Of a stretch of 64,000 bases of DNA, positions 45,968 to 55,580 are shown piece after piece. The stretch is from Ottelia alismoides (taxonomy: Eukaryota > Streptophyta > Magnoliopsida > Alismatales > Hydrocharitaceae). A model generated the notes under the pieces. It was not told the DNA's origin. It saw only the letters and a list, made by a program, of their open reading frames with translations, and made no database searches. Position 1 is the stretch's first letter; each line of letters opens with the position of its first letter. The stretch spans positions 372,001-436,000 of the forward strand of contig JAZKJV010001865.1 of NCBI GenBank assembly GCA_037367405.1, in the 5' to 3' direction. Both the position numbers and the translations under genes were made by a program.

Positions 45968-46145
45968 TGGCTTTAAATTTCAGCGAAATTCGGTCGAATT
46001 TCTATCGAATATCGATATCCAGTCGAAATCAAAATTCGGCCGAAATGACTGAAATATGGGGGCCTTAGTATAAAAAATGACCGAAATGATCGAAATTTCT
46101 GTCGAAATTCCGTTTTGGTCAGTCACCGATATTTAGGGCCTTGGA
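45968..46145. mobile_element. MITE-like element in mitochondrial-like DNA
   Basis: 178 bp flanked by ACTAAGCA (45960-45967) and GCTAAGCA (46146-46153), an 8 bp duplication with one mismatch. Ends are imperfect inverted repeats (TGGCTTTAAATTTC against TCCAAGGCCCTAAATATC). The interior is made of CGAAATT / AATTTCG motifs in both orientations, giving strong self-complementarity. An 8 bp duplication suggests hAT-type mobilisation; no transposase is present. Confidence 0.6.
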
Positions 46146-46153
46146 GCTAAGCA

Positions 46154-47780
46154 CCGAGGGGTGAGAGTGTGCGAAGGTGGTGAAGCCATGAGAAAGATAG
46201 TCGAAACGAGAGAGACTATCAAGCCAAGTCGGCAAGAAGGGGATGGACGGATGCACTTCTTCTGTGAGAAAGACTGGAAAAAGCAAGATTGGCACAACTA
46301 GCATTCCAAGGGATGACTACCACCCTCACGAGAACTATGGATTCTTTGTACGACGAACAATGTTTCCGTGAGAGTTCGTGGTGTTGTTCTAGCTATGTAT
46401 GGGTAAGCAATGAGTCATCAAGCGCTTATTCAGTTGTCTAGCTATGAACTAATAGTCCTGCTTGATTGAGGACTCTTGCTTTGAGTGCTTGCTTTCCCAG
46501 TAGACTAGATTCAAAGCGAAGAAGTGCTTTTGGGGGGAAGGGTAAAAGGGAACCCGCTTTTCGTCCTAATATAAGAAATTGTTAGTGAAGCTAGCGAGAA
46601 AGAGAAGCAAGTGAGAATCAAAGCTACTAGACTATCGAATATAAACTAGATATTGATTTATTGATTAACCTCTCGCTTTCCTTCCCTAAGGCTCGTACCG
46701 CTAGTACAACTCCTCAGTTTTTTACTACAGCTTCTTTAGGTACTCACGTCTCTTGGTAAGCAGGATTCACAAACTCTCTATCATCAGGTCCAACCTTTCT
46801 TTTCTCCCAAATGGGCTCACTAACAAAGAACAAGGAGCTCTCTTTCTCCGCAGAGGTTGAAAGTCCCATGCTAGCTTAGGGCGGGATCATGAATCAGGCA
46901 AATAAATAAGGAAGGGTTCCTCCTTCCCAATGCTTTCTATGTCCCAAACAGCAAGGTGGAACTGCTGATTTGGCAAAGGAAGGCTTCCACAGCCCTTGGA
47001 AAAATAGTGAAGTTAGTTGCTGAGAAGCCTGTCGATTCTGACTAGGTCCCATCCCAACCGTCTATTCACAGGCGGCTTCACTTCACAGCATCGAGAGAGC
47101 AGACCTTTCTTTGTCTTTTCTTGCCAAAGCCCAGAGATCTTGAGATGATAGAGAGGAGAGGCATGGGAAAGTTAGAGAGTTTAGTAAAGAGAAGTGAGTT
47201 CTTCAAGTGCGAGAGAAAGAATACATCAGGTGATTCAGGTGGTTATGAGGAGGATGGGTGATAGCCCACTCTTCTTTCTGTCCCAAGTGAAGGAACTAGA
47301 GTGCGTGTACCAGTTGTCACGGGAATGTCGAGGGACTCGATGATGTTTTTCGTCGAGGAGGATTTTTCCAGCAACGAGGTCTGGATTCCCAAGAGTGGTT
47401 CAGCTAGAGAAAAGAAAGCTCAAAACATTTCGGAGATAGAGCTTCTTTGATAGAAGTAGGAGACCCGGGTTAGTGAAGTGTGTTTTTCGAACTGAATTTT
47501 TGTCGACTTAGGCGGAGTAAGCAAGAAGAACTACTTATTCTTGGCATCAAAAACAAGATTCTAGATTCTCCGTAGTAGATAGTAGTCGCTTGACTCTATA
47601 GAACTTTGAGAAGTTCTCTCTTTCCTTTCCTTTTCCTCAAATTTCTTGATTCAATTAGCGAAAGATGCCTTCAGATCTAGTAGCTCAAGCCTCTGACCCT
47701 AAATTCTGGCTTATTGCATTGAAGGTAGACATCTATCTCTATAGGTGTCGGATGTGTTGACGCTTTAGAAGATTAATCAA
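46154..47780. other. Mitochondrial-like intergenic DNA, part 2
   Basis: Same composition as 42201-45967. No gene recognised. The right edge is unclear; from about 47780 the minus strand reads as gag of element G. Confidence 0.4.
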
Positions 47781-47914
47781 CGGTTTGACCTTTTTTACTT
47801 CTCTTGGATCGAACCCTTCCGAGATCCACGCTTTCTCTCGTGCTTCCCTTTAACATGTGCAACCATTGCACCGCTAGAGGGAGATACTTTCTTCATAATA
47901 TCCTCAGAGGATTT
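47781..47914 (-). pseudogene. gag fragment of element G, distal to element E
   Basis: On the minus strand from 47914: DIMKKVSPSSGAMVAHVKGK followed by HERKRGSRKGS, then a stop. This is a basic segment as found before the zinc knuckle of copia gag, and it continues the gag frame that lies right of element E. The last bases GATTT (47910-47914) are the duplicated target of E. Confidence 0.6.
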
Positions 47915-48058
47915 TGTTGAGATATTAGTATCTCTTTATATTTATTTCTTCTTTCTCTTTCTTTCATGTACCTCTCTTGTAATTTACCCATGGTTTTTCT
48001 TCTATATAAAAGAGTCCTAGGGTCTCAAGAATGATAATCTATTCTATTTTCTCCAACA
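47915..48058 (+). repeat. 5' LTR of element E
   Basis: 144 bp, TGTTGAGATATTAG to TCTCCAACA, with TTCTATATAAAAGAG promoter block. A slightly changed primer-binding site (TGGTATCGGAGC) follows at 48059-48070. Confidence 0.87.
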
Positions 48059-48493
48059 TGGTATCGGAGCAACATTCCTAAACTGGGGTTCTCGTATCTC
48101 ACAAAAATCTAACCTTACCTGCATCGCCCACCTGTGCCGACCGTCGCTCCGGGCCCCTTCCCCCTCCCTATCGGCCGTTGCCAGTCGTTGCTGCCTCCAG
48201 CACGACAGCACCTACCGCCACCTGCCCCCCAGCCGCCCGTGTGGTTGACGACAGTCGCCCCATCTTCATCGGACTGCAATCCGGCCACTGTTACATCTTG
48301 ATATGGCCTGATTTGATCGTAAATTGTGATTTCGGAGACATAAATCATGTTTTCCGACCCTAGACTACAACAAGGATTGAAGAGGATGATTGTACGAGTG
48401 TACATGTACAACCACTAATCCATATGATTATGTAGACTTGCTTAGAGTAGTCTACTTCCCAGTTTTGTTCTGGAGTCTCGACATTTGTTCACA

Positions 48494-49540
48494 ATGTTGG
48501 AGAACAAGGGTGAATGTATTTTCGTCGTATAGTGCCTTCAAGGGTCTGGCTCCCAACGTAAAGATGGATGAGACCAACATCCAACTATAAGTTGTGGTTC
48601 ATGCAGTTTCGCACACTTATGCAGTGCCATAACAAGAAGCACATTTTGACTGATTCTGAGTCGACGGACAAGACTGGGGCTAATGCTTTTTGGAAGCAAG
48701 ATGATGCCTATGCACGGATTTGGCCAGTTGTAGCATGACATATTCTCGACCGTGCAAAATGGTTGACCTCTTCATGCCCACTCCTCTCATCTTCGAGGCA
48801 TGTTTGAGCGACTCCATACCTTTATGCCCTTTACTACTAGCACTGAGCAGCAGCATCCATAACGGAATACTACTATGATCGGAGTTTTTCTGTCCTCCCT
48901 TAACTCTGAGTACGATGCATCACGTACTCAACTACTTTATGGAGAGATGATACCATCGATGGAGGAGGTCTACAAGAGGCTGAGAAGGATAACTACTTCG
49001 TCTACAACTGTTGCTCAAACTCCCTCTACGATGGCAGCTTCTCATGGTAGAGGGGGTACTTCACAGTTTGGCGGACGAGGATCATGTGGTCGAGGAGGAG
49101 TACATCAGCCAGGACCATGCTCACATTGCCACTGTCTAGGACATTCGGAGGAGACATGCTATCTGAAGAATGGATATCATGTGTCTGTCGGTGTAGCTAA
49201 GCAGATAGAGACTACTCCGACTCCTTCTCAAGATGTGAGGCTTGACGACATTGTCTCTAGATTGAGAGAAAAGATGACTACACCGCCCACCCCAGTAGCA
49301 GGATCTTCAGATGTTGCAGCTGCTGCCAGATCTTCTACGAGTTTGTTAGGTATTGCTTATGCACTTACCAGTTGTAGCAGTTCAAATTTGAGAGATTGGA
49401 TCATGGACTCTAGAGCTTCTCATCATATGTGTGGAGATCGAGCTCAGTTTCCATCTTACAGATCTAGCCCTGCTGGTAGATCAGTGGTGATTACTAATGG
49501 GGTTCATCTACCATTGTTGGTCAGGGGGAGATTGTCCTAG
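48494..49540 (+). pseudogene. gag and protease of element E
   Basis: ATG at 48494 (MLENKGECIF). The capsid middle is deleted: the sequence jumps from DDAYARIWPVV (near 48730) to the equivalent of HDIF, losing about 40 codons that D has. From 48875 an open frame of 221 codons holds the RG-rich region, the zinc knuckle CSHCHCLGHSEETCYLKNGY (near 49118) and the protease motif RDWIMDSRASHHMCGD with Gly of DSGA replaced by Arg. A frameshift near 49515 follows. Confidence 0.85.
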
Positions 49541-49746
49541 CCCCTTTGATGCGCATACAGAATGTCTTACATGCTCCAGCATTTCATATGAATCGTTTGT
49601 TTATTAATCAGATTACAAAAGATTTACATTGTCGTGCCATATTTGACCCATCTTCACTTGTGTTTCAGGATATACTCACGGGCAGTGTGATTGGATGTGG
49701 ACGTGAGATGAGAGGACTTTACATACTGGACCAACCTCCGTGTGCT
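49541..49746 (+). pseudogene. Protease-integrase junction of element E, 5' side
   Basis: MRIQNVLHAPAFHMNRLFIN and KDLHCRAIFDPSSLVFQDIL run open to the insertion point of the non-autonomous element (GTGCT at 49742-49746). Confidence 0.82.
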
Positions 49747-50251
49747 TGATGCAGCACAAAATTAACATATAGGGCTTGATGTTTTTATCTGTTAATTTTA
49801 TTTATTTACGTCATTCGAGTCATGGCAATTTTATTTAAATAAAAGAGATCGCGTGTGATCTCCAAAATTAGTTAGTCAATTTTAAATTTGAATTTCGAAT
49901 TTCGAATTAGAGTCAAATTAGGATAGAGGTAGATTTGAATTTTGATTCAAATCAATTAGAGTCAATTAGGATCAAGTGGGATTTTAAATTTGATTCAGTT
50001 TCTATTTTTGTAAGTCCACCCCTCCTATATAAAGGGGTTGGTAGTCTATTGTAAGCGACAGTTCAGTTGATATGAAAATTTAAGTTTATCTCATTATCTC
50101 TCTCTCGTTATTCTCTCTCTCAACGTGGTCTTCACGATTCCTCTCTAATATCTCGCGCAATCCAGCGTGTTATTCTCTTATTTCTTCTTCCCCTCTCTAA
50201 ATTTCTCCCACCGAAAGTTATTTCTCCATTGCGAAATTATTTTCTGCATCA
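49747..50251 (+). repeat. 5' LTR of the non-autonomous element
   Basis: 505 bp. The U3 part contains clustered AATTTGAATTT, TCGAATTTCGAATT and AGAGTCAATTAGGAT motifs. TATATAAA at 50026-50033 (CCTCCTATATAAAGGGG) is the probable promoter, followed by a CT-rich transcribed part (ATCTCTCTCTCGTTATTCTC). Confidence 0.9.
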
Positions 50252-50266
50252 TTTGGTATCAGAGCA

Positions 50267-51522
50267 TGGAAACCGAATTGTTCCTACGATTCGACGATCC
50301 TGTCGAGTATTGGCGTTTGCAACTCAATCTTAGTTGCATATCTCATGGTGCGCGTTCACGTGCGCGTCAACAAAAGTTCAAGCAACGCCTTATGTCAAGC
50401 ATCAAAGTGCAAACTTGGTTGGATGCGCTAATCGGTGAGGATTCGTTCGTCGACAACGAAAGTCAGATCACTGTAGTTGTTCTCCAACCTGATTTTCGTT
50501 CGGAAAACGAAGGTATTTTCAGTTCCGAAGAATATTTCATTGACGCAACTCCTGTGCAACAAAACTATAAAGATACAGAGCCGATCTTTGATGAAAGTAC
50601 GGATGAAAACTATGAAATTATCGATTTCTGTGAGGTTGAAGTTGCTGTCCAGGAATATGTTGATCCCATATACGATGAAAGCATTGCGGAGGAGGTTGTT
50701 GAATTCACCGTTGAGGCCCCCTTCGTTGATGTCCAAGAGGCTTGTTCATCTGCTAACTCTAGGGGCAGTGCTGGCCTCATTCACAACAGCCCCATGGGGC
50801 GGGCGACTTCCTCCCGCACCCCCAGTCTATATATGGCGTTGTGGCCCGCTCTCGATGCTTCATGCGTCTTTCCCCAAAATCCCCACCACCTGCACGACCT
50901 ACATGGTAAACACCACCGTCGCCGCCGCAATTGGAGCCCCATCCCCCGCTGCCAACGACTATGGAAGCCATGCAGGCAAGCTCGGCATCGCGACAATCGC
51001 ACCTCGGCAAGGAGGCCCCGAAACCATCTCCCGCAGCGAGGGCAGGCCACGAGGCGAGCCTGGCATCGCCACTCCGTATTATGCCCATGTCGCCTCTATT
51101 CTCGCCGTCGCGGCTATAGTCTCCTCCTGCGCAATCAATCAACCTGCCGCCGTCGCTGTATAAAGGGAGGAGGAACCCTAACGAGGGTTGGGTACCCCTC
51201 TTCAATCGGATCCCATAAAATTTGGGATAGAGATTTAATTTGGAAAAATTACAGGGAAGGCCCCCGTTATAAAATTTTTTATCAAAAGGGGCAATTGGAG
51301 GACATGTTATGTTATGGAATCATTTTAAGTGAAGGGGTACGAAAATTGCAGAGACGCCCCCCAATTGAAAAAGATTACAAACGTAACATTGAAAAGGATG
51401 TGATTGGGGAATTTGAAGCTACGATTTCAAGATCGAATTCTCCCCCGATGGAACGAAGACCGAGCAATTTGTCGGGAGACGAATTTTTCAAGCGGAGGAG
51501 AATTGATGCAGCACAAAATTAA
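50267..51522 (+). CDS. Unknown protein ORF of the non-autonomous LTR element
   Basis: An open frame of 418 codons from ATG at 50267 (METELFLRFDDPVEYWRLQ), which is 15 bases after the LTR and overlaps the end of the primer-binding region. A longer frame upstream starts in the LTR at 50167. The first 160 residues are acidic, with repeated (Y/F)DES(T/I) (PIFDESTDENYE; PIYDESIAEEV). Residues about 170-300 come from a GC-rich block and are His/Arg/Pro-rich. The C-terminal part is basic (PPIEKDYKRNIEKD, FFKRRRIDAAQN) and the stop lies inside the 3' LTR. I recognise no domain. The frame is open while all neighbouring copia frames are broken, but the composition of the middle part may mean it is not selected as protein. 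Confidence 0.5.
50777..51175. other. GC-rich block inside the non-autonomous element
   Basis: About 400 bp of clearly higher GC than the AT-rich remainder, with CpG-rich words (CACCGTCGCCGCCGC, CTCCCGCAGCGAGGGC). It ends with CTGTATAAAGGGAGG and ACCCTAACGAGGG near 51160-51185. It is open in the forward frame and in one minus frame (50777-51205). Could be a captured host-gene or promoter segment. Confidence 0.55.
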
Positions 51523-52004
51523 CATATAGGGCTTGATGTTTTTATCTGTTAATTTTATTTACGTTATTCGAGTCATGGCAATTTTATTTAAATAAAAGAG
51601 ATCGCATGTGATCTCCAAAATTAGTTAGTCAATTTTAAATTTGAATTTCGACTTTCGAATTAGAGTCAAATTAGGATAGAGGTAGATTTGAATTTTGATT
51701 CAAATCAATTAGAGTCAATTAGGATCAAGTGGGATTTTAAATTTGATTCAGTTTCTATTTTTGTAAGTCCACCTCTCCTATATAAAGGGGTTGGTAGTCT
51801 ATTGTAAGCGACAGTTCAGTTGATATGAAAATTTAAGTTTATCTCATTATCTCTCTCTCGTTATTCTCTCTCTCAACGTGGTCTTCACGATTCCTCTCTA
51901 ATATCCCGCGCAATCTGGCGTGTTATTCTCTTATTTCTTCTTCCCCTCTCTAAATTTCTCCCACCGAAAGTTATTTCTCCATTGCGAAATTATTTTCTGC
52001 ATCA
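51504..52004 (+). repeat. 3' LTR of the non-autonomous element
   Basis: 501 bp; lacks one TTTA unit near its start compared with the 5' LTR and has about seven substitutions. The TGATGCAGCACAAAATTAAC start directly follows the purine-rich tract. Confidence 0.9.
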
Positions 52005-52009
52005 GTGCT

Positions 52010-53228
52010 GGTGCTGCTACCATTCCTTCTGGCTCTGTTTCTCCTTTCAAGTAGCATATTCGATTTGGACACCTTGCTCTGCAGAAGCTGTGTCATGTTC
52101 TTCTCAGATCTCTACTCGTACTACCCTGGAGTGTGAGACATGTCAGCTTGGGAAGCACCATCGTTCTTCTTTTCCGAGTTAGAGTTGTCACATTAACCAA
52201 TCGTTTGAGTTGTTTCATTTTGATACCTGGGGTCCTAGTCGTGTTTCCGATTATCGGGGACATCTGTTCTATATGGTTGATGTGGATGATTTTTCTAGAT
52301 TACCTTGGGTTGTCTTATTAAAGAATAAGTCTGAAGCTGATCCTGTCATTAAATCGTTTCTTATTAATATTAAGAATATTTTTTCTGCTAATATGAAGTT
52401 TATTCACACTGACAATGCCTTGGAGTTTTCAACTTTACAGTTGTTTGACTTTCTCAAATCTCTTGGTATTATTCATCAGACTTCTTGTGCTTACACTTCG
52501 CAGCAGAATGGCGTTGCTGAATCCAAACACCGTCATCTTTTGGATGTTACGAGGACTCTTTTGATTTAGAGTCAAGCTCCTCATTCGTTCCAGGGTAACG
52601 GATCCTCATTGCATGCTACTTGGTGAATTGCATGCCTTCCACTGTCCTTAGAGAAAAGGTTCCTTTCTTGATTACATTTACCGAGGACCTATTCTCCCTT
52701 ACTCCCAGGGTCTTTGGGTATATGACTTTTATCCGTAATTTTACTCATGGTCGTGACAAGATCTCTCCAAGAGCTGTCAAATGTGTGTTCGTTGGCTATT
52801 TTTGTACTCAAAAAGGGTATAATTGTTTTGATCATGTAGGGAGAAAGTATTATGTGAGTGTTGATGTCACCTTTTTTAGTCTATTATGTTTTTTTCTCCT
52901 ACAAGTGACAGGTTGTCTAACTCTGACTCTTGAGAGGATGTCTTTATTCCACCACCTATGTTATCTCCATCAACAACACCCGATGTTGAGTCACAGTCAT
53001 CTCCACCTCCACCTCCTCCACCACTTCCACCTATGTCTACCCTGACACAGTTACTGCCACGGTTCTACATTCGTAGGTCCTCTACTCGCCCCTCTACTCA
53101 TACGCCTTCCCTGTCATCCAGCACGCCTTTAGGCATGTACTGAATACATTTTTTCTACTGATGGTACTGTTGATATAATTGTACCATGGGATACTGTACA
53201 GAAGGAGCTAATATCAGAGAACAAAGAG
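52010..53228 (+). pseudogene. Integrase and linker of element E
   Basis: Zinc region (CETCQLGKHHRSSF near 52130) and core FHFDTWGPSRVSD (first Asp), VDVDDFSRLPWVVLLKNKSE, IHTDNALEF (second Asp) and NGVAESKHRHLLDV (Glu) lie in one frame from 52210 to 52569, ending at a TAG where the family has Gln. The remainder (VKCVFVGYFCTQKGYNCFD) is open from 52620, then shifted. A proline-rich linker is near 52995. Confidence 0.87.
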
Positions 53229-54300
53229 GCCGATGACCTTGATGTACCTATTGCCTTAAGGAAACTGTGTTGTAACTGTGCCATTTATCCTCTAGCTGCT
53301 CATGTTTCCTTGGATCATCTTTCAAAGGAGTACATTAGGTTTGTCGTGGGACTCTCTTCTGTTACTATCCCACGAACATACTAGGAGGCCGTACAAGATA
53401 GCAATTGGCGATATGCCATAGAAAAGGAGATGACCGCTTCGCAGTCTCGTAGTACCAGGAGTGTTGTTTCTGTTCCTCAAGATGCCGTTGTTTTGGGGTG
53501 CAAATGGATCTTTACAGTGAAGCAACAAGCAGATGGCAACGTGAATGGCTACAAGGCAAGGCTTGTAGCACGATGGTTCACACAAACTTATGAAGTGGAT
53601 TATCAAGATACCTTCTCTTCAGTGGCCAGAAATTCGACACTGCGCATTCTTCTACCGATTACTATATCTCGGGACCGACCTCTTTACCAACTTGATGTGA
53701 AGAATGTGTTTCTATATAGAGATCTACTTGAGGAGGTATATATGCAACAACCATCAGATTTTTCTGTTGAGGGGGAGTCTCAGAAGGTGTGTAGGCTCCA
53801 CATGGTGATTCACTGCCTGAAGTAGAGTCCGAGAGCTTGGTACCATATCAGAGTTGATAGAGCACCAAGGGTTTGGGTGGTCTATTGCGGATCACTTACT
53901 TTTTGTTCAGAGGACACAGGAAAGTACAATAGCTACTCTGGTGTATGTTGATGATATTATTGTCGCAGGTGATGATGAGCAAGGCATTCAGGATGCCAAG
54001 GAGTTCCTAGGTCAACAGTTTGTGACTAAAGATCTTGGTAGTCTTCGTTACTTCCTTGGATTAAAGTATGCTAGGAACTAGTCTTGTGATGACCTAGAGG
54101 AAGTTTGTGATAGATCTTCTACTTGAGACAGGAATGATAGGGTGCAAGCATGCTACTACCCTTATGGATCCAAGCACGAGATTATATGATGAGGACACTG
54201 AGGAGGCAGACAAGAGGAGATATAGGGAGCTTGTTGGGAAGATTCTCTATGCTACTATCACCAGGCTAGACATATCCTTTGTTGTAAGGTGAGCCAGTTC
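53229..54300 (+). pseudogene. Reverse transcriptase of element E
   Basis: CKWIFTVKQQADGNVNGYKA, YQLDVKNVFLYRDLLEEVYM (first catalytic Asp kept) and LVYVDDIIVAGDDEQGI (YVDD kept, near 53942) are readable. TAG at 53823-53825 replaces Gln of CLKQSPRA; a further stop lies near 54080 and a frameshift near 53840. Ends in ITRLDISFVV. Confidence 0.88.
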
Positions 54301-55084
54301 ATGAAGCATCACAGGAAGGTTGATATGAATGTTGCCTATAGGATTATGAGATATTTGAAGTCTTCACCAGACACTGATCTTATATTCAGCATAGGTACAT
54401 CTCTTGAGGTGACAGCCTGTGCAGATGCAGATTATCCAAAATGCCCCAGAGACACGAAGTCTACTTCTAGCTTTGCTACTTTTGTTGGGAGCTCACTCGT
54501 GTAATGAAAAAGCAAGAAGCATACATTGGTTGCTAGATCTAGTCATGGAAGGCCGTATCCCGATATATCGGCGATATATCGCCGATATATCGATATCGAC
54601 ATGGGACCGATATCGAAATCGATATATCGATATATCCGATTTCAGGCATTTTCTTCAGAAAGATTCCTAGATATAGCGATATATCGCCGATATATCGATA
54701 TCGACACGATATTGAAACGATATCAATATCGATATGTCCTTCCATGGATCTAGTGCAAAGTCTGAGTACAGAGCCATGGCTCAGGGGAGCACAGAGATGA
54801 TGTGGGTTAGATCTCTATTGACTGATCTTGTTGTTGAGGTACCCCTTCCCATGCAGCTTTTTTGCGACAATCAAGCTGCTCTTTTTATTGCCAATAATCC
54901 TGCATTTCATGAATGGAACAAGCATATAGAGGTGGATTGCTAATATACCAGAGACATGATCATAACCACCTCCCATTTTCTCGTAGAGATCAGATGGCTG
55001 ATATTTTCACCAAAACCCATGCTAGAGGTCCTTTTTAGAGATGTTGTTCCAAGCTGAACTTAATCGACATATATGCTCCAGCTT
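54301..55084 (+). pseudogene. RNase H of element E, interrupted by a MITE
   Basis: VTACADADYPKCPRDTKSTSSF (near 54410) and, after the [40 protein letters not shown] and a SKLNLIDIYAPA end. The MITE cuts the serine codons of [12 protein letters not shown]. The catalytic Glu of AESEY is Lys (AKSEY). Stops near 54942 and elsewhere. Confidence 0.86.
54544..54746. mobile_element. Palindrome-rich MITE in RNase H of element E
   Basis: 203 bp flanked by the perfect 8 bp duplication GATCTAGT (54536-54543 and 54747-54754). Ends are inverted repeats: CATGGAAGGCCGTATC on the left, and the right end read in reverse complement is CATGGAAGGACATATC. The interior consists mostly of GATATATCG and CGATATCG words, each self-complementary, so the whole element can fold in many ways. 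The 8 bp duplication points to hAT-type transposition; no transposase is encoded. Confidence 0.85.
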
Positions 55085-55093
55085 GAGGGGGAG

Positions 55094-55237
55094 TGTTGAG
55101 ATATCAATATCTCTTTATATTTATTTCTTATTTCTCTTTCTTTCATGTACCTCTCTTGTAATTTACCCAGAGCTTCTCTCCTATATAAGAGAGCCCTAGG
55201 GTCTCAATAATAGAAAGCTATTCTATTTTCTCCGATA
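55094..55237 (+). repeat. 3' LTR of element E
   Basis: 144 bp, TGTTGAGATATCAAT to TCTCCGATA. The usual CCAACA end has two changes. Preceded by GAGGGGGAG. Confidence 0.82.
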
Positions 55238-55242
55238 AATTT

Positions 55243-55580
55243 TAATGTAGAAAGAGTGTGATTTATATCTCCACACATCTCCTTCAGATTCAGGAAGATG
55301 TCACGAGAGGATTCAATGTTTATAAGTTGCTTCTGAAGCACATTAGACAATGATCCAAGAATGTAGCAACGAGCGATCGAGTGATCCTCATTCCACTTCT
55401 TGTTGAACTCACAAGCATCCTCTGTCTGAGGGTTCACATACTTCACAGACGAGAGCACATACGCTATGTGTTATGTCTCAAGTACGAGTTCCAAATTATG
55501 GATTCATTCTGAATAATTTGTCTTGGTCAACCAATTGACCTCAAGTAGATAGTTAAGTGGGTTGAGAAATTTGAATACAC
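55243..55580 (-). pseudogene. gag N-terminal part of element G
   Basis: On the minus strand: NYLLEVNWLTKTNYSE, HNLELVLET, then an open frame KYVNPQTEDACEFNKKW, HSIARCYILGSLSNVLQKQL, SRDIFLNLKEMCGDINHTLS. This matches copia capsid proteins of the UBN2 type (W-x-D-x-A-x2-x-I-L-x-SLS-x2-L pattern). Two in-frame stops (TGA near 55508, TAA near 55473) break the start. The frame runs into element E. Confidence 0.75.

Larger units (their letters stand above)
49747..52004 (+). mobile_element. Non-autonomous LTR retrotransposon with a private ORF
   Basis: 2,258 bp with 505 and 501 bp LTRs (TGATGCAGCAC...TTCTGCATCA) and a perfect duplication GTGCT (49742-49746 and 52005-52009). A primer-binding site follows the first LTR (TTTGGTATCAGAGCATGG from 50252), and a purine-rich AAGCGGAGGAGAAT precedes the second LTR. 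The 1.25 kb interior encodes none of gag, protease, RT, RNase H or integrase. It must be moved by another element. LTRs differ by about seven substitutions and one 4 bp indel (about 1.4 percent), so it is a recent insertion into the old element E. Longer than classical TRIMs. Confidence 0.9.
47915..55237 (+). mobile_element. Copia element E with two nested insertions
   Basis: Bounded by 144 bp LTRs. Target duplication is GATTT on the left (47910-47914) and AATTT on the right (55238-55242), one mismatch. The span is 7,323 bp; without the nested LTR element and the MITE it is about 4.85 kb. LTRs differ at about 15 of 144 positions, so this is among the oldest copies. It is inserted in gag of the minus-strand element G. 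Coding sequence heavily broken. Confidence 0.9.

Noticed and set aside
50777..51205. 142-codon minus-strand frame in the non-autonomous element
   Set aside because: GC-rich DNA gives open frames on both strands; no domain and no expression signal support it.
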